Both the position numbers and the translations under genes were made by a program. Of a stretch of 64,000 nt of DNA, positions 1 to 19,068 are shown in pieces (within the stretch, counting starts at the first letter, position 1; each line of letters begins with the position of its first letter). This DNA comes from Chlorokybus atmophyticus (taxonomy: Eukaryota; Streptophyta; Chlorokybophyceae; Chlorokybales; Chlorokybaceae): positions 2,284,206-2,348,205 of the forward strand of contig RHPI01002069.1 of NCBI GenBank assembly GCA_009103225.1, written 5' to 3'. The notes under the pieces are model-generated. The model searched no databases, was not told where the DNA came from, and saw only the letters and a list, made by a program, of their open reading frames with translations.

Positions 1-373
1 CCCTCCTTCCAAGTATATATTAATGCCTGCTGTTTGTTATGCGCATTGTCTTACAGCGCACCTGCTGTGCATTACCACTGTTATAAGGAAACACTACCTT
101 CATGATACCGCTTCACCAATGAACCCATAGATGCAAATCACTGCCCTGTCCTAACTTCCGCACTAGCACAAACACACGGCAGCTTATCACGCGTTGCCCC
201 TTGTTTACAATGCAAGCTGGCTTGCAACTTTCATCGTTCACAATGTCATTGTTACCATCGCAAGCACACAGAAATCACAAGTCCACGAGTAGTGGACGCG
301 ACTCCGGTCACTAGCATAGCGCTTTGCGCCTGTCGCCGAAAAAATGATATCCTCATCTCTCATCTTCTCATAA
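1..373. other. Window start, downstream of WDR5-like gene
   Basis: No reading frame with family resemblance is visible. The stretch lies immediately 3' of the minus-strand WDR5-like stop codon and probably holds its 3' UTR and terminator region. Nothing else can be supported. Confidence 0.5.
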
Positions 374-3149
<2,776 letters not shown>

Positions 3150-3254
3150 CTCCCCGCCTGCCTCGCCCGCTGCCGCTCCTCCCGTGCCTGGCCTGGTAAG
3201 CTCGATATCAGCTATGCAGCAGCACATAGATGATATCAAGTCTACCTCCGACAT

Positions 3255-4040
3255 CGACTTGATAAATATGTTCTGAAGCCAAGTAATCAGCAGGGGCTGA
3301 TAACGACGCATAACAACGGCTGCAGCATTCCTTGCATTATCGGCTGCGTTATTGGCTGCATGACGAGGCAGGTGCAAAACGGCTGCCCGCCGCCCTGGTA
3401 GGGTCTCTGGCGCCAGGCGTGTGGACGGCGGCGCAGGCGGCGGCGTAGGCGGCGGCTGCAGGTGGGACGTTGTTCTGGCTGTCAGGGTGTTGAGGGCATG
3501 TTGTCCATCTGTGTACATCTTTGATTGAAATTTGCGCTGTACTGAGATCGACGTGGTTCTGGGCGGTCCTGGAATTAGGGTTTGATGTCGCACTCTCTCT
3601 GAAGTCTGCGCTATTCTCTAGATCATTTTGTTAGGCTTTGTACTGTTTGTGCTGTGTTTTGCTGCTCGGAGTGCTGTGTTGAAATGTTGAAGGTTGATCA
3701 AGTCAAGCCCAGTCAGTTAGTTTGCAGTTGGTGCAGTTGTCGCGTTACATAATGTTGAACTATTTCAACAGTATGCAGCGCGACAACTGCACCAACTGAC
3801 TGGGGAAGGCGGGTAGCCTTTGAATGTTCGACGTCTATTTGTTGTTGCGCTTTGTTCATGTCATTTTGTCTTGTGTCAAAACAGCCTTGTTAAACCCAAC
3901 GCCTTGCAATCTCCCAAGAGACTGCAAGAGTGTTGGCTCCAGAAGACAAGGCAGAGCAGTAGTTGTGTAGTTAGTAAAGTTTTGCTTTGACAGTTGGCTT
4001 TGTGCTCTCCCCCTTCTGATTTCGTCCTTTCTTCGCAGCA
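3255..4040. promoter_or_regulatory. Divergent promoter region between WDR5-like and eL29 genes
   Basis: The WDR5-like gene (minus) and the eL29 gene (plus) start head to head about 0.9 kb apart, so the region must hold the promoters of both. It contains a 20-bp perfect inverted repeat (3725-3744 and 3779-3798). A pyrimidine-rich stretch ending in cag directly before the eL29 ATG may be the acceptor of a 5' UTR intron. No TATA box can be singled out. Confidence 0.5.
3725..3798. repeat. 20-bp perfect inverted repeat with 34-nt loop
   Basis: The left arm cagttggtgcagttgtcgcg (3725-3744) is exactly reverse-complementary to 3779-3798. Inside the loop a second small stem, gttgaa/ttcaac, is nested. 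It could be a hairpin RNA, a tiny fold-back element or a dyad bound by protein. Only the structure is certain. Confidence 0.85.
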
Positions 4041-4480
4041 ATGGCCAAGTCTAAGAACCATACAGCGCACAATCAGAGCCGCAAGGCTCATCGTAACGGC
4101 ATCAAGAAGCCGCAGAAGCAGAAGTACCGCTCCCTCAAAGGGGTAAGTAATATTTACCGGTTATAAACTGGCATAGTCAACATTGGACTGTTGTGGTTTG
4201 TGTATGTTGTTTGGCGCATGTGTGCAGTATCTGTACCAATTTGGTTACGGTATTACCCTCCACTGCAATCTATTTGCACGTGCATTTCTAATATCTGGTT
4301 ATGGTTTTGGTTCTGGAAGAGTTTTGTTAGAGCACGTCTGCCTACATGGATTTGGTTGGTGGGTTTTGGTATGATGATTTTGTTGCTGACTGTGAGCAAT
4401 TGCAGATGGACCCTAAGTTCCTGCGTAATCAGCGGCACGCTAAGAAGCACAACGCACCAGCTGCCACCATGGAGAGCTAG
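4041..4480 (+). CDS. RPL29: 60S ribosomal protein eL29
   Basis: Two exons, 4041-4142 and 4406-4480, give a 58-residue very basic protein. It opens [20 protein letters not shown], the diagnostic eL29 start, and continues with [13 protein letters not shown]. Length agrees with plant eL29 (about 60 residues). eL29 sits on the surface of the large cytosolic ribosomal subunit. The intron is classic (gtaagt...tgcag) and interrupts after KG, where many eukaryotic homologues continue VDAKF; here the residues are MDPKF. The start lies right behind a pyrimidine tract and cttcgcag, so transcripts may have a spliced leader exon. The gene is divergent to the WDR5-like gene. Confidence 0.96.
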
Positions 4481-6300
4481 ACTTGAACTTGACACTGCCC
4501 ATGGAGTGATCCTATATTGTTACAGCTGTTGCCGGTTGGATTCTGGTTGCATATGTAATATGGCGAATGAGTTCTTTTCTGAAGGAATACATGTTGGTTT
4601 TGTGCTCAGCTGGGTGAGCTACAAGAGTGCTGATGGGGTGGTCTTGGTGGTGCGCAACGGCATTTCTGGCATGCATGCAAATTGCACAGCGAGTCTGACC
4701 GGTGTGCAGATGTGTTTGTGCAAGATATTTGGTGCTCGAGTTCCCAGTTCAAGCATTGCTTCCACCCTTACTGTAGCTGCTATGGCATCTTGTGTGCAGT
4801 GGTAGTGCCTTTGTGGTTGGCTGTACTGCTGCGCACTATTGGAGCAGTCTTTCATGTGTTTGTACAACTGGGTTCATGCACAAGGTGCAGTGAACTGCAA
4901 GTAGCAAGCTTTACGTACAGCAGCAAGCAACAGCATCAAGCAGCGCAGTAGTGTTGGCAATAGTAGTGTAGATAGTGAGTCAGGTGTTGTAGTTGTTGCC
5001 TGGAGGCGAATGGTAGATGATAGGAGTTGTTGCCTGTGTCATGTTGTGACCATGTTTGCTGCATGTACTATCCATGGGCAGGTGCACCTTGCATATTCAT
5101 GTATCAGTCTAAGCACGCAATAGCGGGTGGTATTTAACCACAGCACGTACTGACTCTCACTAAGTCTGCTGCTGGTACTTCAGTGCCGTTTCTGGACATG
5201 ATGCTGTTTCAGATATTTGATGTGGGACTATGCCCAAGTGTGTATAGCAAACTACTTTTGCCACAGTTTGCTACCATTCCTTGAAGACGAGCTCCACACC
5301 CACAGAGCAACATTGCCAAAGTTGCCATAATGGGCGTGGTAGTATCTCAATGCATCGTTTTTTGCGATTGTCTACATATCGCTCCCAGTTCTTGCAGGAT
5401 ATGGTAACCTTGCTTTGTGCTATGCTGAATTAGGGTTATAACAAGCAAGTGTTGCTAGGAGTGTTGTGCAGGTGAATGACAAGGCAGATTGGGGTGATCT
5501 ATCGGTACCTGTATATCTGATACACAAGGTAAGTATGATGTTGGTCACCACGTGTGGGGAGCAGTGTTCTGCCCGCACAAACTGTGTCTGCATGCTGCTC
5601 TTGCGTGACAGTTGGTTCTGACGTCTTCTCAATCAATTACACTCTGGTCGGGACTTGCTAATATTGCCTTTGAGCTGACCAGACAGTTGAAGACTTTAAC
5701 TGCAAGCTATTTCAAACTGTATGTGACTGTTGGTGACTGCTTGTGGCGGGTCTTACACTGAACACTACTACCTATGACGGCTGCACTGCAACGCCGACCA
5801 CAACACGGCATAGCACAGCATCCCTCACCCCGCCCTCGCCCTGCTGCCTTACTACCTGCTCGCTGCTGCTGCTGCTGTTGTACACCTGCGAGGACTGCAA
5901 CGTCTAACACCTGTCGCTGCGCCACCACAGGTGGTTCGTTGCCCTGCCTGCTCACCCGCCCTCATCTTCACCCCTTGCACGCACTTAGCTACTGCACATA
6001 GCTAGTGCCTGTATGCCCCTATGTTAATTTCAGTGCTTGCTTGCTGTTGTGCATGTGCATGTGTTTGAGCGCGTGAATGTTGTGTGTTTGTGTGTGCCTT
6101 GCATAATACTTGGATAGCTCATACACAGAAGAATGGACCAGCAACGCATGTAAGTGCAGGTAAGCACTGAAGAAATTGCGGGGAGCAGGTTCCCTGCCCG
6201 CATGCAAGTCAAGGGTGTCACTCTGCTCATGTTGTTCATGTTGTGCATGTGCGTGTGCTCTCACTTGGCAGTGCTTGTATGCAATCACATACGTTGCGTG
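4481..6300. other. Intergenic region, no gene recognised
   Basis: Downstream of eL29. A TGTAA motif at 4554-4558 could be a green-algal-type poly(A) signal for eL29. Open frames here are short and lack family resemblance. A ctgctgctgctgctg run near 5860 produces Cys/Gln-rich shadow frames. Confidence 0.5.
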
Positions 6301-6719
6301 AATGTCACGAATTGGGATAAGCTGTGACAGACCTCACTCATGGTAGTGTCTTTTACTACCATAGCCTAGTGGTCGGGCCCCAATCGTTACCATTTTAATG
6401 GAGCTTGATGTCTCACGTTCAAAACCCGTAGGGGACTGAGGCAGATCCAAGGCAAAAACAAAAACATTTGGGGCGGCTTGCCCTAGGCTGGGCGCGGGAT
6501 CACGACCTGCGCGCCGAGCAAGTTCAACCTAAGGCCTCGTGAGCGGTCGCGCTGCGATGGCAGGTCGCGCTGCGATGATGGCCGTTCGATCGGTCAGGAC
6601 CGTTCATGGGCCGGATCCAGCAGGCCGCGGGCAGACCGATCGTGGTACGGCCGCGGACACGGCGATGTGGGCTAGTGCCTTATTGGATTATAAGGAACTC
6701 ATGGGTTAGATTGGGGAGG
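6301..6719 (+). mobile_element. tRNA-derived SINE-like element
   Basis: The segment contains an A-box-like motif tagcctagtggtc (6362-6374) and, about 45 nt later, a B-box-like motif cgttcaaaaccc (6416-6427), the internal RNA polymerase III promoter layout of tRNA-derived SINEs. It begins with a 90-bp unit that recurs at 6720-6809. A short hairpin atggtagt/actaccat lies just before the A box. The body (about 6480-6660) is notably GC-rich compared with its surroundings and holds a small tandem ggtcgcgctgcgatg duplication. Assignment as a SINE is inference; no tail or target-site duplication was confirmed. Confidence 0.5.
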
Positions 6720-6809
6720 AATGTCATGAATTGGGATAAATTTTGGCAGACCTCACTCATGGTAGTGTCTATTACTACCATAGCCTAGTGGTCGGGCCCC
6801 AATCGTTAC
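6720..6809 (+). repeat. Second, partial copy of the SINE-like head
   Basis: This 90-bp stretch matches 6301-6390 with only a handful of mismatches (for example tcatga for tcacga) and stops right after ccaatcgttac. It carries the A-box motif but no B box follows, so it is a truncated copy or one end of a direct-repeat-flanked element. Confidence 0.75.
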
Positions 6810-9314
6810 ATGGAATGTATGTGACTCATATGACCTTTGCAACAAATAGCAACGTAGTAATAAATGGCGTGCATGCATTGTTGGATGATGTGACAGGTAC
6901 AAAGACCTGTCTGGACTCTTGGCGGCTGGGGTCAAGTCAGTCGTCTATAGGGTCGTCGTCCAAGTCGTCCATGTCCACGTCGTCCTTGCAAGCTGTGTGA
7001 GCCCGGCCTGACACCCCACGCCTGCTGTACAGGTGGTTACCTTTCTTGCCCTGCCCTTGCCCTCCTCCTTGCCCGCCAGTTGATACCTAGTGTCCTTAGT
7101 TGCTAGAGTCGTGCTAGCAGTTGTTGCCAAGCGCTGCTTTGGGCCCCCACCCAAATTGTGAATGTAATCATGCGTGTGTACTTGTGCTTGTCCATTTGCA
7201 TTTGCATCTATTTGCTCTATATATATGAAGACAACAAGTGATACAAATATATGCACAAGAAGGTGCATTGGTTATGCGTGCCACAAGCAAATGCTGGCCC
7301 AAGCTTAAAATATGCCATGCTATGCAATGTGGCAAGCTTAGACGCAACGGCACTTACCCGCATCCATGATATACCATGGCAGCATGGCCGCCCTTGCCTA
7401 TACAACGCGCTCCTGACGCGAATAATGAGAAATATGTGGAAGTCCTCGCTATGGCTATTATGGGTCTCTGCCGCAAGCGGCGAGAAGGTATAACGTGACA
7501 GGTGGTTGTGATATTTAAGGTAGACGGTCATCATGGCATCCGCCTCGGCCATGTTTTGCAGACGTTATACAATGCACTAGCACCCTGCACAACTTTGCGA
7601 GCTAGGGCACATGCAGAACGGGTCTAAATGCGCCAATATGCTGAACAATGCTTATTACTCTCAAATGCCAATGTTTGAGACAACAACATCACGTGGCAAA
7701 CAGTTCTCGACCATACCCAACCAACACACGACACAACATAGCACACAGGCAGTTACAACGACAGACAGCAACGCGTAAGGCAACTACGCTACTCCTGCCA
7801 ACGGTGCGTTCTCCTTCAGGGTCGGTGCAAACGTGTGCAGCGGGCTCCCCGGGACGATCGCTACCGCCGTCGCTCCTTCTCTCGAGCAGCGCCAAGGCCT
7901 GCGCCTGCTGCAGCGCACTGCCTCGCGCTGCCTGAAGATTGCCACAAAAACGCTCAGTCGCGCTGAGGGCAGGCCATGCGTGTACACCGCCCGTCTGACG
8001 CAGATAAAGGGTCTAGACGCGCCAATGTGCTGAGCATTGCTAATCACTATTGCATTGATGAACCTGTGCCTCCAAATATGGAGACAGTATGAGAGCTTTT
8101 TGGTTAGCAACTTGTATGCTGTTATGATGGTTGGGAGAGCCCTTTGCTATGCTTAATTAAGATGATTACGGCGCATAGCGCACTGATTAGCGACCAACCC
8201 AATGTGGGTGGAAGACTACCAAACCACAATCTCCCGGACTTGGCTACCAAAATCCAGCAAAGCATGATAACGTACTGATATTATATATTGCAGACTACAA
8301 CGTCTTTAATAGCGGTGGCAATTTACATGCGCTATTAAGTTATTTGTTATTATTGCATGGAATTGTCGGGAGGATTTTGCATCACTTGTCCGCAATACTT
8401 TAAAGTTGGTGTAGTCAATTCACAAAAGTTGAGATAATATTTCATGCACACAGTCGTTACCAATGAAAAACGGTGCACCGCTATGCATCATACATGCAGC
8501 AACCATAATAACAACATACACATCTAGCATGCGCATATGTGACATCATGCACCTCATCAATTACTGCCGGTGTGCTATGTACACAGATAAGTCCATACTT
8601 GTACTTTCTCATTTTCCTTAAATGAACACATCAATGTGAACAATAAATCATTGCGTGTATACAGAAGATGCAGGGTAAGAGGTAGGTAATATGTAGCATG
8701 CAGGTGCATGTCAGAGCCGATGGTTGTGTACAAAGTATGCATGAACAACTTAGCGGTGCGGGGTTGAGACATGCACGACACATGCAACCATGACAAGCAC
8801 ATTAACGCAGTCACAAACACCACCGGGCTATGTACACAAAATTGCTACCTACCTACCTTCACTACCGCCATATATACGGTTTGAACGAAAATGAAGTTGT
8901 AGCTAAGCTAGCTATGTCACCAACAAGCAAAGAAACCAACAAGCCAGCACGGGTAGACGCTATAATCCATTTGACCAGAGGTAATAGCTTCACACAAACA
9001 CAAGCTCAACTACAGCTCACTATGTATGTAGGTGTGAGGTGAGCGACATTTACTGTTGTTGCTTGGATAATTGCATGTCCAATGCGCATATGCACCTCAC
9101 ATCATATGTACACAAGTATGGACCACCAGGCCGTGTGAATTGTCGACTCCATGTCACACATAAGCCAACAAGCAAGACACCCTTCAGGTCATCAGTGTGC
9201 TTTCTGTGATATTAGGAATGCCATGAAGGCCAACCATCCATGCACCACCAGCAGCACTTTATTGCATGCGCATGAGAAGAAACTGCGCAGGTTAATACAG
9301 CTGCCTGTAATATG
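6810..9314. other. Intergenic region with diverged repeats
   Basis: No gene is recognised. Two diverged versions of the same sequence are visible: gggtctaaatgcgccaatat near 7620 and gggtctagacgcgccaatgt near 8010, with similar flanks. This suggests old transposable-element remnants. The right end is the 3' flank of the minus-strand channel gene. Confidence 0.5.
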
Positions 9315-12181
9315 CTATGCCTGCACAGCCGGAGTAGAAGGCCTTTCGGCAACCGTCACGGCCGATTGTTGCTTGGCTGACACAGACGGTGCATGATTCT
9401 CAGATTGTGCAGCTGCTTCAACAGGTGCTTCGTCTTTGCTGCTGCTGCTATTGCTGGTATTGCTAGCGGTCATGCCTGAAGCAGCAGCTGCAGGCATGTC
9501 CGCAGGCGCTACATCTGACACTTGTTTGGCTGAAACAGCTGCCGGCTGCTTTTCAGCTTGTGCGGAACCTTCAACGTGCGTGTCGCCGTTGCTGTTGCTG
9601 CTGCTAGTGCTAGTGGCAGTCATACCCACAGCCTGCATGGCCTGTTCATTGCCATCAACCGGGCATGACGGTCCCTCCAACGCAGCTGCTTTTGCTACCT
9701 GCGGGGCCTTATTGAACTCAGGTGCAGTGGCAAACGTGTCAAGCACTGCATTGGCTGCCGCTGCCGCTGCCGCTGCTGCCGCGGCCTTTGCACCAGGCTT
9801 GGCTGAGCTGATGACACCTTCAATCTTCTCTCCCAACGTTGGGGGCTTCTTGGCGGGTGGCGGTTTGGGGCTATCACTATAGGCGGACTGTTTAGCGGCT
9901 GGTGGTATGGGTGATGAGCCCTCCCTGGTGGGAGGCCTTGATGACGCCGAAGGCTCGGGAGATGAGCCATTTGCACTGGAAGGTTTTGATGAGGGAGATG
10001 AGGTGGGTGCTGGCGTTGCAGCCGCAGCACCAGCACTGGTCCCTATTGAAGTCTTTGGAGCTGCGGCTGATGACGATGGCGCTGGAGGCTCTGGAGATGA
10101 ACCGCTTGCACTGGAAGGCCTTGTGAGAGATGGAGTGGATGGTGGCATTCCCAACGCTGTACCATTGTTGGTCCCGTTTACACTAGGTGCAACTGAGGGG
10201 CCGGGCCTGGTAGTCTCTGATGCACCAGATACAAAATCAGGAACTGTGCCGGGACTCCCTTTAGCTGCATATACTGCATGGTCCACTTCATGCCCATTCA
10301 CATCTCTCAATTCATCTGCATTCGATGGCGAGGTGAACTCTTCTGACCCAGGTTCCAACACAGTTGCCATAACGGTTGGAGCAGGCGTGATAGGCCGCAT
10401 GTCTGGTGAAGAAGGCCGATCGTACTCATAACCAGACTCCAGCAACAAAGCGCCCTCTGACCACTGCCCAGCACGCTGCAGGACAGGGCAAGCTCAACAA
10501 GTGATATGCATGCTCTAAACTTCACGAGCGCGAGTACAAGAGAACGGGTGTGAGGCACACTTACCGTGCCAGGTGTGGGTCCACGAGCGGCAAACCCAGA
10601 TGGCATGTACGCATCCTCAAATCGTTCGAACGACCGCACTGGAGTGGCAAGACGACCGCCATGACGACCAATAATGTCGATCAGGGACAAAATTAGGTCT
10701 TCTTTAATGGCAAAAAATTCGTCGATGTGCTTGGTGGTAACGTGCACTGACACCATTATCTGCACAGACAGAGTTATGAGCGGATAAGCAAACACAGCTG
10801 ATGTTGTGCTTGCCATACCCGCAGGGAGGTGGCTGTGACCCCATGAAAGAAGCAACGCCGATGAAGCGACTCGTGCTCTAGTTTCGGATGCTGTTTGAGA
10901 AACTTGCGCATATCGCGCACCATAGCCTGCAAAGCCAAAAGCGTAAGTGAGGATGCAACGAAAGAATGCGCACAACCACCAGCATAACTGCAGACCTCAC
11001 CTTAATCTTGGGCCCATCAGCATGGCGGACTTCAAGAAACTCCATTACCCGCCAATGTCGTTTCCGAGAATAATTGAGGACGGTGCTGGAACTGAAAACT
11101 GCATTGGGTACATATACAGGCTCCTGACCCAGGGATCGCAGCCTCGTGAGGTACCAGCCCACCTCCTGTTAACAGGTATGGACAATTGCAATAAGCTGAC
11201 TGACTGCAAGGTATAATACTTCTTATCATGTTGACAGCAAAGCGGCAATAGACCACTATTGCTGGCGACATGTCCCAGTAGTAAGCAAAAGTTCAATCTG
11301 TACTGACCTCCACATTGCCTTCGCATATGGACGACTGCTTCGACATGACTGCCACCCAATCACCAACCCCGAAGGGTTGCGTAAGATACAGCATGAGTCC
11401 AGAAAAGCAGTTGCTGATGATCTGCATGAAGGCAAGTCAGCACATTACTTATTGCAAATGAACCACTTCAGCTTGCAGTTGCGTACCTCTTTGCCAGCCA
11501 GACCGAGTGCCAAACCTCCAATTCCTCCAACAGTAAGCAAAGACCGTGAAGACACACCAAGCACGCTGCCCAGTGTTACTTCAACGGCATTTGCACCAGC
11601 CACAAGTATTACTAGAATGCTGAAGAGCTGCCCAAAGAACCCTGCTGTGGCTTTGGTTGTTTTATCTACATCCTTTCGACTAGCAAACTTCGCCAACAGT
11701 CGATTCTTCACACTGCAACAGCAGCATGTCACGTTATTGTTATACCAAGGTGGGGCTGAAAGGGCTGCTTGCATGCAAACACCTTGAACTCTGAAACTGC
11801 ATGCCACAACCGTCACCTGATCGCTATGTATGTGGCGGTGGCTAATGCAGCCAAAGAGCGCGCCCTAGACGTAAAATGAAGTATGTGACGGCCAGCCTGT
11901 TGAAGATCGATGTTATGTACCCCAACAAAGGACAACGTACTCTACCGCTAAGGAAAACAACCTACTTGCTAAGCACCACTACTGCAATCGGACTTGAGTC
12001 GACGACCACAAGCCAGTGCACCAAATCAGCGAAAACGTACCCGAGCAAGCCTGCTTGGCACATGTGCGTCAAGAAGGAACTGTTCAGCAGCCGTGCTTCC
12101 GGCAAGCAGCACCCCTAGGCATGCCAGCGGCAGCACCAAGTGCTCCACAGCCCAAGGCAAGCCTGGTTTGGCTTGTGCGCT
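9315..12181 (-). CDS. MscS-like mechanosensitive channel (MSL2/3 type), 5' part unresolved
   Basis: Minus-strand exons 11712-11487, 11421-11308, 11165-11001, 10926-10819, 10759-10565 and 10475-9315 join in phase. The pore helix region LTVGGIGGLALGLAGKE, then FGVGDWV and EVGWYLTRLRSL, is the MscS core. The beta-domain and KQHP...SLHRRCFF, KEDLILSLIDII and RHGGRLATPVRS match plant organellar MSL2/3. Such channels release osmotic stress in plastids or mitochondria. An upstream exon 12181-12041 encodes a membrane segment like the one before the MSL2/3 pore, but its phase does not fit the next exon (see findings); the true start, probably with a transit peptide, lies further up and is not resolved. 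The C-terminus is a Ser/Pro/Ala-rich tail of over 300 residues including poly-Ala, absent from plant MSL2/3. Identity is firm, the 5' model is not. Confidence 0.85.
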
Positions 12182-14416
12182 CTGCCAGACGAGCAACTAT
12201 AATGCTAATTCAAAATACTCGCGTGCAGAGATAGCAGCAACAACGGAAGACGAGCATGATGTTTTGCATCAACTCTACAACCTACGACCAACTTACTGGT
12301 GGCTGGGGTCCCTCGCCAAGCCAGTTTTGAATTGAACTCAATGCGGGCTGCAAACCAAAGCAGGCGAGCGCGAGCACCAGCAGCATGCTGAAAGCCTGAA
12401 GAAAGAACAATGCGCTGCCAGAAATGACGCATCAGCATAACCCAGATAAGGTGCATCACGATAGGCTTATGCATAGTGAATGGCACACAAGCGCGCAGCC
12501 TACCTTTGCGGAATAACAATGCGAGGGAGCACAACTACCGCCTGTAGCAGCAACGCCCTCCCTTGCGACATGACTGAATTCCTTATACACTGCTCCCTAT
12601 CCTGATTGAAGTTGATACCTAAGCTATTGTGTGCAGTTCGCCACCAGGTCTCAACACTATGTCTACATGCGTACACTGTACAGGATGCCATGGACTGGAA
12701 GCGGATGCGCAACTGCTCAAAGCATGGCAACACGCCACAGGGGTGAATGGTGGTCTTATCTACATGGCCAGAGATGGCACTCTGGACCATAGCTACACAG
12801 GTGTGCGGTCGACTGCTGCACTGCCTTCTCAAATGCCTACACCGCAACGCGGCTCTCCTGCTCGAGGCATCCGCTGGCTTCCCAAATCTAGCACGCTGCC
12901 ACAACAAAGATGAGACCAAGCCAGTGTTGCTGTCCAGAACGCTTCTTGCTCTGGTACTAAGGCACCGGCTCCACTTTGCATGCATGCATTCGTACCTGCA
13001 GACTGCTACCACTGCGTGCTGAAGCAATGCAACACGACTTGCGATGAGCAGCTCCATAAGCTACAAAACTGGGTGGTGACTGACGGGATTTGAGGTTGAT
13101 AACGCCCAATGGGGCTGTGCACATCAGACTCATCGCGCTCCAGCACAACTTGGTTAAGCAAGATGTTCCTACAGCGCGTTTTATACAGCAGTTAGGCCAT
13201 GGAACAACAATACAGACCAATCCGAGACAAACAAGATCTTGCAGACAATGCGCTCTTGACAATTGTCAACTTTTGATCAACGACGAGTAACAATTGTTGC
13301 ACAGCGTTTCCAACCAAACTGTCAACTGTGTCAGTACTTGAACAAGGCTTGTTGCTTGGTATTGCCCACGTTCTCTTACCGACGCAGAGTGTTGTAAAAC
13401 AATGTAGTTAGTTGTGGCATAGTCAGGCAACGATTATAGAACAAGCACTATATTGAAAGGCCTTTTGTAAAACCCATGCCATGTGCTATCTAACGGTGCA
13501 GAAAACACAGGACTGTGGTCTAGTTGCGTTCGCTGACTCAAACATGGCCGTCTACCTATCAGCTGATCCAACTTAACATTACTTGAAAACTCCATCTGCA
13601 TATTTCTCCTGAATGTGTAAATTTGCGTTCATGCTGCGTACTGCATCCACATTATTGCAATATGGCTCCTGCTTACCGCAGACCTAAGGTACCGCCTGGC
13701 TCAACCCATGGGTAGAGAATAGAACCCAATCCGCCCACGAAGAAGCTGCATACGCTCAACCTCCAGCACCGCTAGGCCACCAGGCTACCAACTAAGCAAG
13801 CAGCTTCCCTGTCCGCTCAGAAAACAGTGCTGAACAGCATAGCTATAGCTACACAGAACAGATTTCCGAGTATGCTGACTCTCACAGCCGCAAGGTTAGG
13901 CAGTCGTCCGCACACACACAGCGTACAGCGTTGTCGTCGACGTCGTCGTCGTTGGCGGCGGCAGGGGCAGTGATGCTGACGCTAGCAGCAGGGGTGCTCT
14001 TAGGGTTTGCGTCCCCAGTGTTCAGCCCGGAAGCTGAACAGGATGTGATTCGCACTGAACTCGTGATGAACCTGAACCCGCAACGCTGTCGCTAACTTGA
14101 ACCACAACGCTGTCGCCAACGCTGATGCTGCTGATGTCAGCAGGGCGGGGACGACTAGACCCGCAATTCAATCGATATGCACGTCAAGGACGACTGCGAT
14201 GCACCATCGACCGCCACATGGATATTCAGTTTGCCACCAACCGTCAGATCGGTCTCATGTTCATCCCGACCTGCCAACGTCAGCAGCCGGTGGCACAAAC
14301 AAACGCATGCGTCCCTTTTTGAGCTTATCGCAACGCACTGCGTCGCAGCAAAGCCCTAAAGCTGCTCGTCTGTGTGACGCACAGTGTACACTTTGGAAAG
14401 TTGGTGCGCGGGAGCC
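12182..14416. other. 5' part of channel gene and divergent promoter region
   Basis: The minus strand probably carries the unresolved first exons of the MscS-like gene (open minus frames at 12500-13057 lack clear family resemblance). The region also holds the promoter of the plus-strand MFP gene. A 180-bp block at 13224-13403 is repeated exactly at 19069-19248. Confidence 0.45.
13224..13403. repeat. 180-bp exact duplicate, copy 1
   Basis: Every base from gagacaaacaagatcttgca to gttgtaaaacaat is identical to 19069-19248, 5.8 kb away and in the same orientation. Perfect identity points to a very recent event or an assembly artefact, as copy 2 ends at an N. Confidence 0.9.
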
Positions 14417-18571
<4,155 letters not shown>

Positions 18572-18945
18572 AGCGGGTTTCTACAGCAAAAGCGTTGAAG
18601 TGTTTTCTGTACAAGTACATGAAACTGTGTCTGAAGACCAAGTTCTCCACTTGGTTGTATTGCCTCGCTCTGCTGCTTGATGGGAGTGTACATGCCCCCA
18701 CCAGTATTGTGCTACACCAGCTTGGTGCTACAGCCGGTACACGGATGCACTTTGGGGCATTCAGTTGACGTGGCGAGCCAGAATGATTACTGGTTGTTGA
18801 GTTCAACAGCAGTTTGTACTTTAAACAATATGAAGCATGCACTGATGCCAAAGGTCTTGCTATCGGCTGTTGCCATCATCGCAGGATCCGATTTACACGC
18901 GTGCTTGCATGCAGCTGGCATGCGTGTGAGTATGCTTGTGCAGTG

Positions 18946-19027
18946 ATAGGCAGAGATGACAGTGCGTAGCTTGGTGTGACGATGTAATAGGCATGGATGA
19001 CAGTACGTAGCTATGTGTGACGATGTT
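18946..19027. repeat. Two tandem 41-bp units
   Basis: Units 18946-18986 and 18987-19027 both read ataggca..gatgacagt.cgtagct..tgtgacgatgt with a few differences. Confidence 0.8.
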
Positions 19028-19068
19028 GCTGTACTAGTAATGAGAGAGATTTACAACAGGGGGGCGGG

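Noticed and set aside
6391-6719. Genuine tRNA gene
   Set aside because: A- and B-box-like motifs are present, but the stretch does not fold into a convincing cloverleaf by eye, so a SINE-like element is the better call.
9436-10431. Plus-strand frames of 148 and 174 codons
   Set aside because: Antisense shadows of the low-complexity tail of the MscS-like channel.
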